Source: Bacteroidota bacterium (GTDB taxonomy: Bacteria > Bacteroidota > Ignavibacteria > UBA10030 > UBA8401). From it: a stretch of 64,000 nucleotides of DNA. The position numbers and the translations under genes were made by a program. The notes beneath the pieces are model-generated. The model was not told the origin of the DNA and did not search any database. It was given only the letters and a program-made list of their open reading frames with translations. This document shows, piece after piece, positions 46,301 through 54,214 of the stretch. How positions within the stretch are numbered: the first letter of the stretch is position 1; the number at the start of each line of letters is the position of its first letter. The stretch covers positions 1-64,000 of the forward strand of contig JAUXTU010000118.1 in the NCBI GenBank assembly GCA_030679145.1, in the 5' to 3' direction.

Positions 46301-48781
46301 TATTGTCGGAAAATGATTCTTTCGGTAATAAGCTGATCTTGAAAAATTTGGAACAGTAGTTGTCCTTCCAGAAAAAATCACCGGCGTCGTTGACTCTTCT
46401 TTAACTTTTAGTTTTAATAAATTTGGTTCTATCAAGAATGCAGTACTATCAGATATGTTTGTTATTGTTACTGAATCTTTGAATATGCTTAGAAGAGGTG
46501 TTGGTTGTTGGTAAATACTCCAAGATTGTAAAAAAACGTTTGACGGTTCCATTTTTTTATATGTGATTTGAAGAGTATCATCAATATTTGCAAAAATACT
46601 GTTTTGTGTAAATAAATAATATGACCGCAGTGATCGTTGATCACTCATCCCACTCATAATTCCATTCTCATCCAGTGCAATAACCCGATAAAAAACAAAC
46701 TCCGGAAATTTGTTTCCTGTTTTGAGGATAAATTTATTTGTTGTAACGGTATCAACAATAACACTATCTGCAAAAGAAAATCCTCTAATATTACTGCCAA
46801 GGATAATAAATTTATTTGGGGTTTTCCCGTTAAGATTCACATCCCACACTAATGATAAAGAATCTCCTGACTCAACGGTTCTCAAATTCAAGGGAATTCC
46901 AGGAGCATTAATTGTAAAACTCCAAGTGTTACTCCACGCGCTAAACACTCCGTCAGAATTTTTTGTTGCTACTCTCCAATAGTACTTCGTATTGGGTACA
47001 AGCAAACCGAGCTGCGGAATCTTCCACTTATTCACGACACCATTACCTGCTTGTCGAGAGAATTTATTAAATGTCGATGATACCGGAAAAAGAAAATCAG
47101 GACGCTCACTGACTTGAATATGATAGTCTGCAATATTGCCTGCTGAAATCCCCGATGGAATTTCCCATTGAAATTCAAACTGAGTTGAATTAACAACACT
47201 ATTATTTGGCGGGAATATTTCTTGACTTGGTGCAGGCGGCACCGTGATTGAATCGATTGAAATATACGTATGTGAATATTGCAATCCAGAAAGATCTGAT
47301 CCATCTGTACTATACAATTTGAAATCGTTTAATCCAGTTTTGAACCGAGGGAAGGCGTTCGGATTGAATTGAAAAGAAAAATCGATTGAAACTGAGTCGA
47401 TGCCAAAATGCGAGGATGAATCAACCCACTCAAATTTTAAAAAGAATGCATGTGTTATCGGTGTGCCTACAGGATGTATTTGTGAAAAGAGATTGATTGA
47501 TTGTTGATCACTTCCATTTCCTAAAGGAATGAAACTAAGAATCTGTGTAAAAGTACTGTCATATTCCTTCCGAAAATATACTCTAACATTTCCTGAACTT
47601 GTATCACTGAAATACTTGAAAAATATATTCGCATCGGTAATTGCCATTGGATTGGCACATCGAATGGTAAAACTTGAAACTGAATTTGTGTCAATACTTT
47701 TAATGGCGCTGACAGTGTCCTGCTGTTGATGGAAAATGTTTACAGTATCAATTATTTCTTCCCAAAACGATGCTATTGACGGTGAATAAATTTGCAATCC
47801 AAGAGATGAAGTAGGAGGTGCTTGCGGGGGATTTGAGTTAAATGATGGGTCAGTATGAAAAAACGAATAATACTGCTCCGGAAAATTCTTAAAAGGAAAC
47901 TCTATTTTTTCCGATGGTCGTAAAACCAATGATATAGAATCAAGGTCGACCCACGAATAATTCCAAACATCTAAATTTGATGAGTAAAAATATGAGATCG
48001 GTGTATCTTTATATGCTTCAATGAAAGGAAAACCAAGATGATGATAGCGACGAACAATATCCTGGTCATTATCAATATCATAAAATCCAAGAATTTTACT
48101 GTTTAGCCTGTCTTTGTAAATAACATTCATATCAGGATCAAAAAGTAGTTCTCTGCCTGACCCTAACAATACTCTGCCAATAGTATGTCGACCGCCGCCA
48201 ATAATTTTTATTTGTGCATTGTATCCATAGTGCGTTAATATGGATGCCATTAATTGTGAGACATTTTCACAATACCCACTCCCAAACGTATTGTAGGTCA
48301 TAATCGGTTTTGTACGTGGATCACTGTTGGAGGAGCTTGTACTAACAAGCCAGTGGTAATAATTATTCTTTAAAAATGATAAGACCGCTTGAAGAGTGTC
48401 TTCAACAGTGAATAAACTATCTAATGGAATTTGAGAGGTAAGATCATTAAATCCGTAGATCATGCTCTGTCCGTTAATTTCAACTTGGGGATTTCTGATT
48501 GTACTATTCCCTGTGTTTTCAAGAACGAACTTGAGATTAGGTTCTGCACCATTCGCTCTTCCAAAATTCAGTGCACTCCCAATTGTGTCGAAAAGGGACT
48601 CCTGTTGATATCGCCTGGAAGAAAATCCATCCACTCCACCGGGCAGTGACAGACTCAAAGAGGTATCTTTTCCAAAAACCTTCCAACTGTTTTGAATAGT
48701 TTGAGAAAACAACATATCAGTCGGTATAAGGACAAATAGACCAATGCAGAAAGAAAGTAATATGTGTTTTTTGATTATCAT
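40391..48781 (-). CDS. Giant T9SS-exported protein: transglutaminase-like head, Fn3 domains, 18 CADG repeats
   Basis: A 2796-residue surface protein. A signal peptide (cleavage after FS before Gln) leads to a transglutaminase-like domain (residues about 100-230) with a Cys-His-Asp set visible: Cys171 in GSGYCENVSQ, His199 in GGGRHTIGR and Asp215 in LLFDPDM. Two fibronectin type III-like domains follow (about 525-740), with EFQWEIP and YYWRVATKNSDGVFSAWS. Next is an array of 18 dystroglycan/cadherin-like repeats of about 95 residues, with consensus EDSLYTY, FGDxIRYRL, KPSWLxIDSxTGxISGTP, DNKGG and HxNHxP. A last Fn3-like unit precedes the sorting domain VYQNYPNPFNPTTTIRFGVP, which marks type IX secretion and cell-surface anchoring. 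There is no Shine-Dalgarno before the ATG. Adhesion or matrix building is inferred. Confidence 0.95.
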   Translation of the reverse strand: MIIKKHILLSFCIGLFVLIPTDMLFSQTIQNSWKVFGKDTSLSLSLPGGVDGFSSRRYQQESLFDTIGSALNFGRANGAEPNLKFVLENTGNSTIRNPQVEINGQSMIYGFNDLTSQIPLDSLFTVEDTLQAVLSFLKNNYYHWLVSTSSSNSDPRTKPIMTYNTFGSGYCENVSQLMASILTHYGYNAQIKIIGGGRHTIGRVLLGSGRELLFDPDMNVIYKDRLNSKILGFYDIDNDQDIVRRYHHLGFPFIEAYKDTPISYFYSSNLDVWNYSWVDLDSISLVLRPSEKIEFPFKNFPEQYYSFFHTDPSFNSNPPQAPPTSSLGLQIYSPSIASFWEEIIDTVNIFHQQQDTVSAIKSIDTNSVSSFTIRCANPMAITDANIFFKYFSDTSSGNVRVYFRKEYDSTFTQILSFIPLGNGSDQQSINLFSQIHPVGTPITHAFFLKFEWVDSSSHFGIDSVSIDFSFQFNPNAFPRFKTGLNDFKLYSTDGSDLSGLQYSHTYISIDSITVPPAPSQEIFPPNNSVVNSTQFEFQWEIPSGISAGNIADYHIQVSERPDFLFPVSSTFNKFSRQAGNGVVNKWKIPQLGLLVPNTKYYWRVATKNSDGVFSAWSNTWSFTINAPGIPLNLRTVESGDSLSLVWDVNLNGKTPNKFIILGSNIRGFSFADSVIVDTVTTNKFILKTGNKFPEFVFYRVIALDENGIMSGMSDQRSLRSYYLFTQNSIFANIDDTLQITYKKMEPSNVFLQSWSIYQQPTPLLSIFKDSVTITNISDSTAFLIEPNLLKLKVKEESTTPVIFSGRTTTVPNFSRSAYYRKNHFPTILLDSILMLKEDSLFNISNFVTDVDGDQYSISILQLPSWLHYDSIAKTVYGTPKGENVGDTSLVVKAVDRWNTTSIKETKLIIQHTNHTPIIATLSDTLGQEDSLFTSKVYASDVDSLLFGDQLRYFLTIKPSWLSIDSITGILSGIPKPYSVGDTTLTVSVNDQNGGVVQKSFTLHILHTNHTPIFTSVADTTAIEDDVYSYKTKATDQDTLLFSDIIRYRLINKPAWISIDSVTGVISGTPRVQNLYDTLFVVEAYDNVGGLVQQQYQLYITHINHIPEIVSIGSFTVQEDSLYRYKVIVEDPDTLIGDVITYTLTKRPSWLSVNSSGLVSGIPLGKNVGDTIVTVRVSDGKGGIASQSYAIKVSHTNHSPQFVTMADTTAVEDSLYTYNVKANDQDTLLFGDNIRYRLSIKPSWLVVDSISGTIRGTPSGLNVLDTIVAVQSYDNKGGISTQQFILRVEHINHEPEFISTPITTAREDSLYTYQVTATDADQQLFGDTLHYKLSVHPSWMDIDSSTGLITGTPKGKNVGDTVVTVRVRDGKGGLILQTFSVTISHTNHAPVFVTSADTTAVEDSLYTYTVKGSDQDSALFGDVVRYRLIVKPIWLVIDSVTGIITGTPNGLNARDTIVAVQSYDNKGGVSTHSFTLTVEHINHPPLFVSAPDSIANEDSLYIGKMIFTDQDTIFNDQLHFQLIRGPTWMILDTLTGIFSGIPSAKNVGDTLLTIRAKDNNGLFVEHTLPIIVKHTNHNPIISTNTLSDAIEDSLYTTIVQASDQDSALFGDLIRYKLLIKPVWLTIDSITGTISGTASGLSAQDTTVTIQVYDDKGGFTNHSYQLAVNHTNHSPEFAYTLLSGQDSIIAQQSRTSATEDSLFSVMFNVIDPDTTLFEDRIRYSLLIHPSWLTIDSLTGRVFGLPTAKNVGDTTYRVYVTDNNGGVTVSNFPLTIHHINHIPSFVNWNPDTVTVEDEIYIQTSRATDNDTILFGDIVRYRLINKPSWLNIDSTNGTISGTPQVQNLYDTVVIVQAYDNAGGTTTQQYTLHITHVNHIPEIVSTGIFTAQEDTLYRYQVKVEDPDTLVGDVFTFTLTKKPSWLTVSSTGLISGTPRGKNVGTDSLVTVRVTDGKGGIASASYNVKVSHTNHLPQFVSIADTTAIEDSLYTYVVNATDQDTLLFGDYIRYKLLVKPLWLTIDSITGLISGTPSLIHAQDTIVAIQTFDNKGGISTQQYTLKVEHINHLPEFASNPLEQIAEDSLYSYQVIATDQDQLLFNDTLYYRLRVSPQWMSIDSTTGLITGTPRGKDVGDTAVTVRVRDGKGGVILQSFNVTVTHTNHLPVFVTSILPNAIEDTLYTTIVRASDQDSLLFGDQVKYKLVIKPTWLTIDSITGTLSGTSSGLNVRDTTVTVQAYDNKGGTINKTFVLTVQHINHSPVFVSVPDTIGKEDSVYNYRVMALDQDSLLFGDKVLFTFVQAPPFLLIDSLTGLISGIPSLVDSLSGIVMPEKKEIISLRKNHKFLLHSDEDFEKFTEGRKKEETVLNVSDTLEYRSFPMSIKASDDKNGIALQQYTLYVHHTNHAPIFTSVPIINAIEDSNYIYSINVFDRDSKNFADSLTVTPVVLPSWLHFNEDSNTVYGIPQGKNAVDTIVTLKVVDNKSGESIQSFLLNVTNVNHAPIILSSADTTTSEEFEYRYAFHPYDSDAEYGRDSLVIEFISLPSWLKFSSDTLRGVPQYDNVGDTVISLKVTDSKGSTVTQQWNLTITPTYHQPVSFTLYKQSQTDTIALDWNKDLNFLWNRSSDGDYEDTLQYTLHIWGAAVDTILNNLTDTIFAGKIMKLFKTSSRYYWTISVTDGKFTTLANDTISFITSEKVLGVAAWKLLVPTEYIVYQNYPNPFNPTTTIRFGVPKTSDVSIEIYNVIGQRIATIFEHQMDAQYQEIVWNASRYSSGVYYAVIRMKEVNALEKEHKFVKKLVLIK
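41012..46330 (-). repeat. Coding tandem array of 18 cadherin-like (CADG) repeats
   Basis: Eighteen units of about 285 bases within the giant gene, each closing with a HxNHxP motif (HTNHTPII, HTNHTPIF, HINHIPEI and so on). Units 3-6 (about 44.6-45.75 kb) and units 11-14 (about 42.3-43.4 kb) match each other in order, pointing to a block duplication of four or more units. Unit 16 carries a 50-residue insertion near 41.7-41.8 kb. Confidence 0.85.
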
Positions 48782-48815
48782 TTAAAAAATTGTGGCACCC
48801 TGCTCTAATATTCAA

Positions 48816-49916
48816 TTACAGAGTCATTGTAGTAAAGAGTTGCTCATACTGATCGGCAATCTTTTCCCATGTATAATTGGAAGTAATTCGTTCACGAGCA
48901 ATCGAACGAAGTGTCTCCAGTCGCGAAGAATCCTTCTCCGTTTCATTTACAACCATAGCAACAGAATCGACATCCTTTTGAAAGAAGACACCATGTTTTC
49001 CATCCAACAATACCTCTCGGCTAAAAACTGTATCGAGCGCAAGAATACCGCAGCCGTAGGCAAGTGCTTTTAGTAATGTCGGATTTGTTCCACCAAACTC
49101 ATGACCATGAAAATATGCATACGAATTGCAATAAAGTTCGCGTAGAACATTGGGATCTTTTACATATCCTGGAAACAAAATTCTGGGATCTGTCGTTTTT
49201 TTGATCGACTCCGCATATGCATCCCGGTACGGAACATCACCTACAACCACTAATTTTTTCTTTGAAGTGGATTTTTCGAATCCCTTTACAATAATATCTG
49301 CATTATTATCGGGGATCAATCGCCCAACAATCAAATAATAATCATTCTTTTTCAAACCCATCTGTTCAATCAACTCAGGATTAGTGCTGTATGCAGGATT
49401 TGCACCGTATGCAATAGTTGTTGATGAAGCATTGAACTCTTTCTTATAAATATCGGCCATTCGGTCCGAATCTGAAATAACGACATCAAATAATTTTGTA
49501 GAAAGCCACGATGAAAAATAAAAGTACTTCGCTCCAAGTCCCTTCCATTTCGGGCGGAGCCATTCCAATCCATCCACATTGATCGCTGTTTTCTTTCTTG
49601 CAATCGTCGTGATCAATCCAAATGGACCGTTTGCTGAGTTCACATAGAGGACAACATCAACTGATCGGGATACTACATGCAAAGTCGATAGAAGACTGTG
49701 ACTCAATTGACTGATTGATTTAGTCTCAATAGCCGGTAAATATACAAGATCGACACCATTCACAACAGGAGGAAATTCTTTGAACAGTCCTTTGTGACAG
49801 TAAACGGTGATCTTATGCCCTTTTTTGACTAAACGAGTACTTAATTCTGTAACAAACGTTTCATATCCGCTATAAACATATGGATAACCACGTGATCCAA
49901 TAATTGCTATCTTCAT
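48816..49916 (-). CDS. Glycosyltransferase (GT4, DUF1972-type)
   Basis: A 366-residue GT-B fold glycosyltransferase. The N-terminus MKIAIIGSRGYPYVYSGYET is the DUF1972 signature seen in rhamnosyl- and related transferases. The C-terminal half has the nucleotide-sugar binding features YYLIVGRLIPDN, LFPGYVKDP, and HGHEFGGTNPTLLKALAYGC with the EX7E-like region. It adds a sugar to the growing repeat unit on the lipid carrier, at the cytoplasmic face. Donor and acceptor cannot be told from sequence. An upstream TTG (49928) could add four residues; the ATG at 49916 gives the normal family start. It lies 34 bases before the giant surface-protein gene, so the two may be co-transcribed. Confidence 0.88.
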   Translation of the reverse strand: MKIAIIGSRGYPYVYSGYETFVTELSTRLVKKGHKITVYCHKGLFKEFPPVVNGVDLVYLPAIETKSISQLSHSLLSTLHVVSRSVDVVLYVNSANGPFGLITTIARKKTAINVDGLEWLRPKWKGLGAKYFYFSSWLSTKLFDVVISDSDRMADIYKKEFNASSTTIAYGANPAYSTNPELIEQMGLKKNDYYLIVGRLIPDNNADIIVKGFEKSTSKKKLVVVGDVPYRDAYAESIKKTTDPRILFPGYVKDPNVLRELYCNSYAYFHGHEFGGTNPTLLKALAYGCGILALDTVFSREVLLDGKHGVFFQKDVDSVAMVVNETEKDSSRLETLRSIARERITSNYTWEKIADQYEQLFTTMTL

Positions 49917-50018
49917 TATTATTCGCAATAAACAGCATTAAAATGATTTTTTAGGAGTATAATATACTGATTTATGCACTAATAATAGAGATTTTGTGCA
50001 CATCCACTATGCATTGCA

Positions 50019-51170
50019 TCACACATTAGAGGAATATAATCTAGAAATGTTTACCAGATATGTTGAAACGCTATAACGATTTTGAACACGCTCATAAGCC
50101 GCATTCCCAAGGTTCTTTCTCAATGGTTCATTTTCAACACATTGTATTACCCTAGCTGCCATAGCGTTGATATTATTGGGAGGAACTAAAAATCCGCTTA
50201 GCCCGTCTTCTACCATTTGCACAACACCGCCATGAGCATTGGCAATAATCGGTTTGCCGGTTGCCATTGCTTCTAAAACAGTGGTTGGAAATGGATCGGG
50301 AAGCGTTGAAGGGAGTATGAATATATCAAATCCTGCCAAAAGATCTTTTACATCAGAACGGAACTCTTCGATAATAAATTTTTTACCAAGTGCACGTTGA
50401 TCGACAGATGCTCTGAATTTTGTCATTTCATAGTCTTGTCCCTGGAACGGACTTCCGACAGCAATGAATGTTACATTCGAAGTACGTTTACATACTTCTG
50501 TCGCAACATTCAAAAACAGATCTTGTCCTTTCCAGTGGCTCACACGGCCAATCATTCCAACCAGAACTTCATCGTCACCTACGGAAAACTCAGTCCGAAT
50601 CTTTTTCCTGTTGCCGTTCAAGTACTTTTCTATCTCTAGTCCATTATGAATAACAATCGAATGATTCCGGATCAATGGTTGGTCAATCGCGAGATTATCA
50701 ATCACACTGTTAGAAACACCGATCACCGTCGTACCAAAATGATGGAGAAAGAATGATATTACTTTCCTCACGATAACAGGATTCACAATAATTTCCCGAA
50801 CATGCCAGAGATGTTTCTTTCCGGTTAATTTAGCGGCAACTCCTCCAACCAGAACAGCAGCGGTATTTGAATGAAGAAAATCAATTTTCCTCGTTCGAAT
50901 GATCGATAGAACTTTGATCAACGCCGTGATAAATCCATATGCGAACTGAAACAACCCAATCGGTGTAAATAATTTCCGTCGAATAATACCAAGATCAAAT
51001 ATAAATGTTTCAATTCCTTCTTTACGAAGTTCGTCGACTAACGGTCCATTGTACGGCAGGCAAACAAACGGTGTGTATTGCTTTTTATCGAGAGCACGAA
51101 TTGTACGGAGTAAACTTCTGTCGGAACCGTATAGATCACTGCTGGAATGCAGATAAAGGATATTTCTCAT
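50019..51170 (-). CDS. Glycosyltransferase family 4
   Basis: A 383-residue GT4 enzyme: N-terminal MRNILYLHSSSDLYGSDRSL, the motif VGMIGRVSHWKGQDLFL of the second Rossmann domain, VLPSTLPDPFPTTVLEAMAT with the conserved Glu, and GVVQMVEDGLSGFLV. Hydrophobic stretches near residue 80-95 suggest weak membrane association. It is expected to transfer a hexose from a nucleotide sugar to the polysaccharide repeat unit. It starts one base after the stop of the epimerase gene, so the two are translated from one message. Confidence 0.92.
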   Translation of the reverse strand: MRNILYLHSSSDLYGSDRSLLRTIRALDKKQYTPFVCLPYNGPLVDELRKEGIETFIFDLGIIRRKLFTPIGLFQFAYGFITALIKVLSIIRTRKIDFLHSNTAAVLVGGVAAKLTGKKHLWHVREIIVNPVIVRKVISFFLHHFGTTVIGVSNSVIDNLAIDQPLIRNHSIVIHNGLEIEKYLNGNRKKIRTEFSVGDDEVLVGMIGRVSHWKGQDLFLNVATEVCKRTSNVTFIAVGSPFQGQDYEMTKFRASVDQRALGKKFIIEEFRSDVKDLLAGFDIFILPSTLPDPFPTTVLEAMATGKPIIANAHGGVVQMVEDGLSGFLVPPNNINAMAARVIQCVENEPLRKNLGNAAYERVQNRYSVSTYLVNISRLYSSNV

Positions 51171-51171
51171 G

Positions 51172-52113
51172 TCATTTTGTCAATGAAGATTGATAAAGGA
51201 ATTGCCTTTTCAATCCTTCGGCAAGACTGATATGTGGTTGATACTGCAGATCACTCTGCGCTTTACTGATATTTGCTCTGGTCTTTGAAACATCACCACT
51301 TTGCTTTTCAATATATTTAATATTCAATTTTTTACCTGCAATTTCCTGCAACAGATTCAACGCATCGTTTAACGAAGCAAGATTTGTTCCGCCAAGATTA
51401 TACACCTCTCCCGCTCTACCACGATTTGCTGCTGCGATACAACCGTTAACAATATCCTCAACGTACGTAAAATCTCTTACCTGTGTTCCATCGCCATAAA
51501 CGACAAATTCATTGCCGTTGATCAATGCTTCAACAACCCGTTGAAATGCCATATCGGGGCGTTGACGCGGACCAAAAACGGTAAAGAATCGTAACGACGT
51601 TACTGGAACGCCAAAATTTGCGCGATACGAATTCACCAGATGCTCTCCAGCAAGTTTGGTCACACCGTACGGAGAGAATGGAGTAGGAACATCTGTCTCC
51701 GTAAGAATATCACGGTCCACATTCCCATACACTGACGATGAAGAAGCATAAACCAGTTTTTGGAGCGAAATATTTTTAACTGCTTCAAGCAACCGTTGAG
51801 TTGCACGAATATTGTGATCAACATATTCGTCGAAATCTTTTCCCCAACTCAACCGAACCCCAGGCTGCCCTGCAAGATGATAGATAACGGTGATATTGTT
51901 TAGTAAGGATGCAATGTCCATTTGGTTCAAATTTCCTTCAACAAATCGGAACGATTGATGCTTCCGTAAAATTTCCAAATTCTTTCGTTTTCGTTCAACC
52001 GGATAATACGGTGTTAACATATCGATCCCTACCACCTGCTCACCGCTCAGCAGTAATTTTTCCGTTAAATGCGAACCAATAAAACCTGCACAACCAGTTA
52101 CTAAAATAGCCAT
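51172..52113 (-). CDS. NAD-dependent nucleotide-sugar epimerase/dehydratase (extended SDR)
   Basis: A 313-residue extended SDR. TGCAGFIGSHLTEKLL carries the GxxGxxG loop, VVGIDMLTPYY the acidic NAD-ribose site, YASSSSVYGNV the catalytic Ser, and SPYGVTKLAGEHLV the Tyr-x3-Lys pair. FGPRQRPDMAFQRVVEA and the RDFTYVEDIVNG motif resemble UDP-glucose or UDP-glucuronate 4-epimerases. It would supply an epimerised nucleotide sugar for the cluster. The exact substrate is uncertain. One base separates it from the GT4 gene and 32 bases from the asparagine synthetase-like gene. Confidence 0.9.
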   Translation of the reverse strand: MAILVTGCAGFIGSHLTEKLLLSGEQVVGIDMLTPYYPVERKRKNLEILRKHQSFRFVEGNLNQMDIASLLNNITVIYHLAGQPGVRLSWGKDFDEYVDHNIRATQRLLEAVKNISLQKLVYASSSSVYGNVDRDILTETDVPTPFSPYGVTKLAGEHLVNSYRANFGVPVTSLRFFTVFGPRQRPDMAFQRVVEALINGNEFVVYGDGTQVRDFTYVEDIVNGCIAAANRGRAGEVYNLGGTNLASLNDALNLLQEIAGKKLNIKYIEKQSGDVSKTRANISKAQSDLQYQPHISLAEGLKRQFLYQSSLTK

Positions 52114-52145
52114 ATCGTATATATCCTATTATTCAATGTGATTGT

Positions 52146-54002
52146 TTATTCAAAATATCGTTCATACCAAAGATCAAAACTCAACAGTGTCCAAAGCATA
52201 TAGTAGTAATTATACCGACCTGAAAAATGAGCATCCATTATTGAATGCACATAATCGACATTGATGAAACCGTAACGGCTCAGACGCTCTTTGCTTAAGT
52301 GTTGTTGAAGCATCGGTTTTAATTCTTTACGAAACCATTCATTCAACGGAAGATCAAATCCCTGTTTCGGACGATCAAACAACGTTTTGGGAAGATTCTT
52401 ATACAAAATCTTTTTCAATAAGTATTTCTGTTCACCATTTCTGACTTTATACTGAAGCGGTAAACCCAATCCAAATTCAACCAAACGGTAATCAAGAAAA
52501 GGTGCACGCGCTTCAAGCGATACCGCCATGCTTGTCCTGTCAACCTTCGTTAAAATATCATCAGGCAAATATGTTTTAAAATCAACCATGTTTGGGTACA
52601 TCAATTCGTCAGTAACAAAGTTCCTGAAATCTTTCGTAAATAATGATGGCTGATGTACTATGTGATGGTTCATCAATTTCTGCAAATCGTTCCGTTTAAA
52701 CATACCGCTCAAATAATCATAACAATCTTCAAGCGAAGAGTACTGCAGACCCTGCGCCCCTTTTTGAATAATATCGACAGGAATTTTTTCAAAAGCATGG
52801 AAAATTGCTTTGCGGACTGCTGCCGGAATGACATTGAATGTTCGCGCAGCGGCATATTTTTTATACCGTGAATAACCCCAAAACAGTTCATCACCGGCAT
52901 CGCCCGAAAGTGCAACCGTTACTTTGCTTCGAGCAAGTTTTGAAACGAGATATGTCGGGATCGATGACGGATCTGCAAATGGTTCATCAAAATGATCTGC
53001 AAGCAGTTCGATCGAATCAAATATTTCCTCGGGACAAACGATCAATTCTTCATGATCTGTCCCCAATGCCGATGCAACCGCTTTCGCAAAAGGAGCTTCA
53101 TTATATCGATGATCGGTGAATCCAATAGAAAATGTTTTTACATGTGAACTCTGTTTTACCATTGATGAAACCACAACACTTGAATCGATCCCGCCGCTCA
53201 AAAAAGCGCCAACCGGAACATCGCTGATCATTCGGTACCGAACGGAAGAATCGATCAATTGCTCCAGTTCGTTTTCGTAATCCTGTTCACTCCGTTCATG
53301 TCCATTCCGTTGAGAGTAAATAAGTAACGGATCCCAATATTGGTGCATTTGTAATACACCGTCGAGAGTTATCGTTAGTGTATTCCCCGGAAGTAACTTA
53401 AACATATTTTTAAATATCGTTCGGGGAGCAGCGATGTACTTGAATGCAAAATATTGTTCAACAGCACTCATATCCATTTCTTTCCGAACGTACGGATACT
53501 TTAGGATCGCTTTTATTTCAGAAGCAAAAACGAAATGTCTTTTATCAAAGTAATAGTGAAGCGGTTTAACTCCAAGCCTGTCTCGTGCAATAAATAGTAT
53601 TCTCTTCTTTTCATCAAATATTGCAAAAGCAAACATTCCGTTGAACCGTTCAACGCATTGTGTCCCCCATTCATCATACGCATGCAGAATCACTTCCGTA
53701 TCACCGGTGCTGATAAACTTCCGTCCTCTCGATTCTAACTCTGCTCGAATTTCTTGGAAGTTATATATCTCACCGTTAAAAATAATTTTGGAATGGAGTG
53801 ATGCTACCGACATCGGCTGATGACCAAGCGGCGACAGATCGAGAATGCTTAACCGGCGATGTCCTAATCCGATATTTCGCTCCTGCCAATAACCATGGTC
53901 ATCCGGGCCGCGATACGCTATCGTATCGGTCATGGCACGAAGCACTTCTAATGAAGGCGTTTCATTCTCGACAAAAGAAATATATCCGGTGATTCCGCAC
54001 AT
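52146..54002 (-). CDS. asnB: Glutamine-hydrolysing asparagine synthetase-like amidotransferase
   Basis: A 618-residue AsnB-type enzyme. The N-terminal class II glutaminase domain begins MCGITGYIS, with the catalytic Cys2, and contains YRGPDDHGYW, GLGHRRLSILDLSPLG and NGEIYNF. The C-terminal synthetase domain has the ATP loop SGGIDSSVVVS, VALSGDAGDELFWGYSRYKK and PFLDYRLVEFGLGLP. In polysaccharide clusters such proteins may amidate sugar acids or other carboxyl groups rather than make free asparagine; which one applies here is not known. It is the longest enzyme in the cluster and is followed by the epimerase gene. The MITE-like repeat copy 2 lies upstream. Confidence 0.93.
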   Translation of the reverse strand: MCGITGYISFVENETPSLEVLRAMTDTIAYRGPDDHGYWQERNIGLGHRRLSILDLSPLGHQPMSVASLHSKIIFNGEIYNFQEIRAELESRGRKFISTGDTEVILHAYDEWGTQCVERFNGMFAFAIFDEKKRILFIARDRLGVKPLHYYFDKRHFVFASEIKAILKYPYVRKEMDMSAVEQYFAFKYIAAPRTIFKNMFKLLPGNTLTITLDGVLQMHQYWDPLLIYSQRNGHERSEQDYENELEQLIDSSVRYRMISDVPVGAFLSGGIDSSVVVSSMVKQSSHVKTFSIGFTDHRYNEAPFAKAVASALGTDHEELIVCPEEIFDSIELLADHFDEPFADPSSIPTYLVSKLARSKVTVALSGDAGDELFWGYSRYKKYAAARTFNVIPAAVRKAIFHAFEKIPVDIIQKGAQGLQYSSLEDCYDYLSGMFKRNDLQKLMNHHIVHQPSLFTKDFRNFVTDELMYPNMVDFKTYLPDDILTKVDRTSMAVSLEARAPFLDYRLVEFGLGLPLQYKVRNGEQKYLLKKILYKNLPKTLFDRPKQGFDLPLNEWFRKELKPMLQQHLSKERLSRYGFINVDYVHSIMDAHFSGRYNYYYMLWTLLSFDLWYERYFE

Positions 54003-54050
54003 TAATTGTAATATCCTATCTTATTAGCATCTCTAATAACCAAAAAATGT

Positions 54051-54188
54051 TTGTCATTGCTCCAAGGGAGTCCCTTCGGGACGAGCTGTTCTTTGGCGAA
54101 GCAATCTTGTTTTTATATCGTTAATTGAAAGATTGCTTCGGTCGCTTCCGCTTAAAAGATGGCGAACAAGTCGTTCCCTCGCAATGAC
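54051..54188. repeat. MITE-like inverted-repeat element, copy 2
   Basis: TTGTCATTGC on the left and GCAATGAC on the right enclose an A+T-rich middle with AGATTGCTTCGGTCGCTTCCG and ATGGCGAACAAGTCG, as in copy 1. The outer GCATCTCTAA arm seen in copy 1 is also present to the left (54028-54037), but only weakly to the right. It lies just downstream of the beta-helix gene (stop 54215) and upstream of the asparagine synthetase gene. Confidence 0.75.
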
Positions 54189-54214
54189 ATTTTTTTTGTT
54201 TAAGAAATACATCT

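Noticed and set aside
48793-48798. A second sigma-54 promoter (TGGCAC)
   Set aside because: No TTGC-like -12 box at the proper distance, and no plus-strand gene follows.
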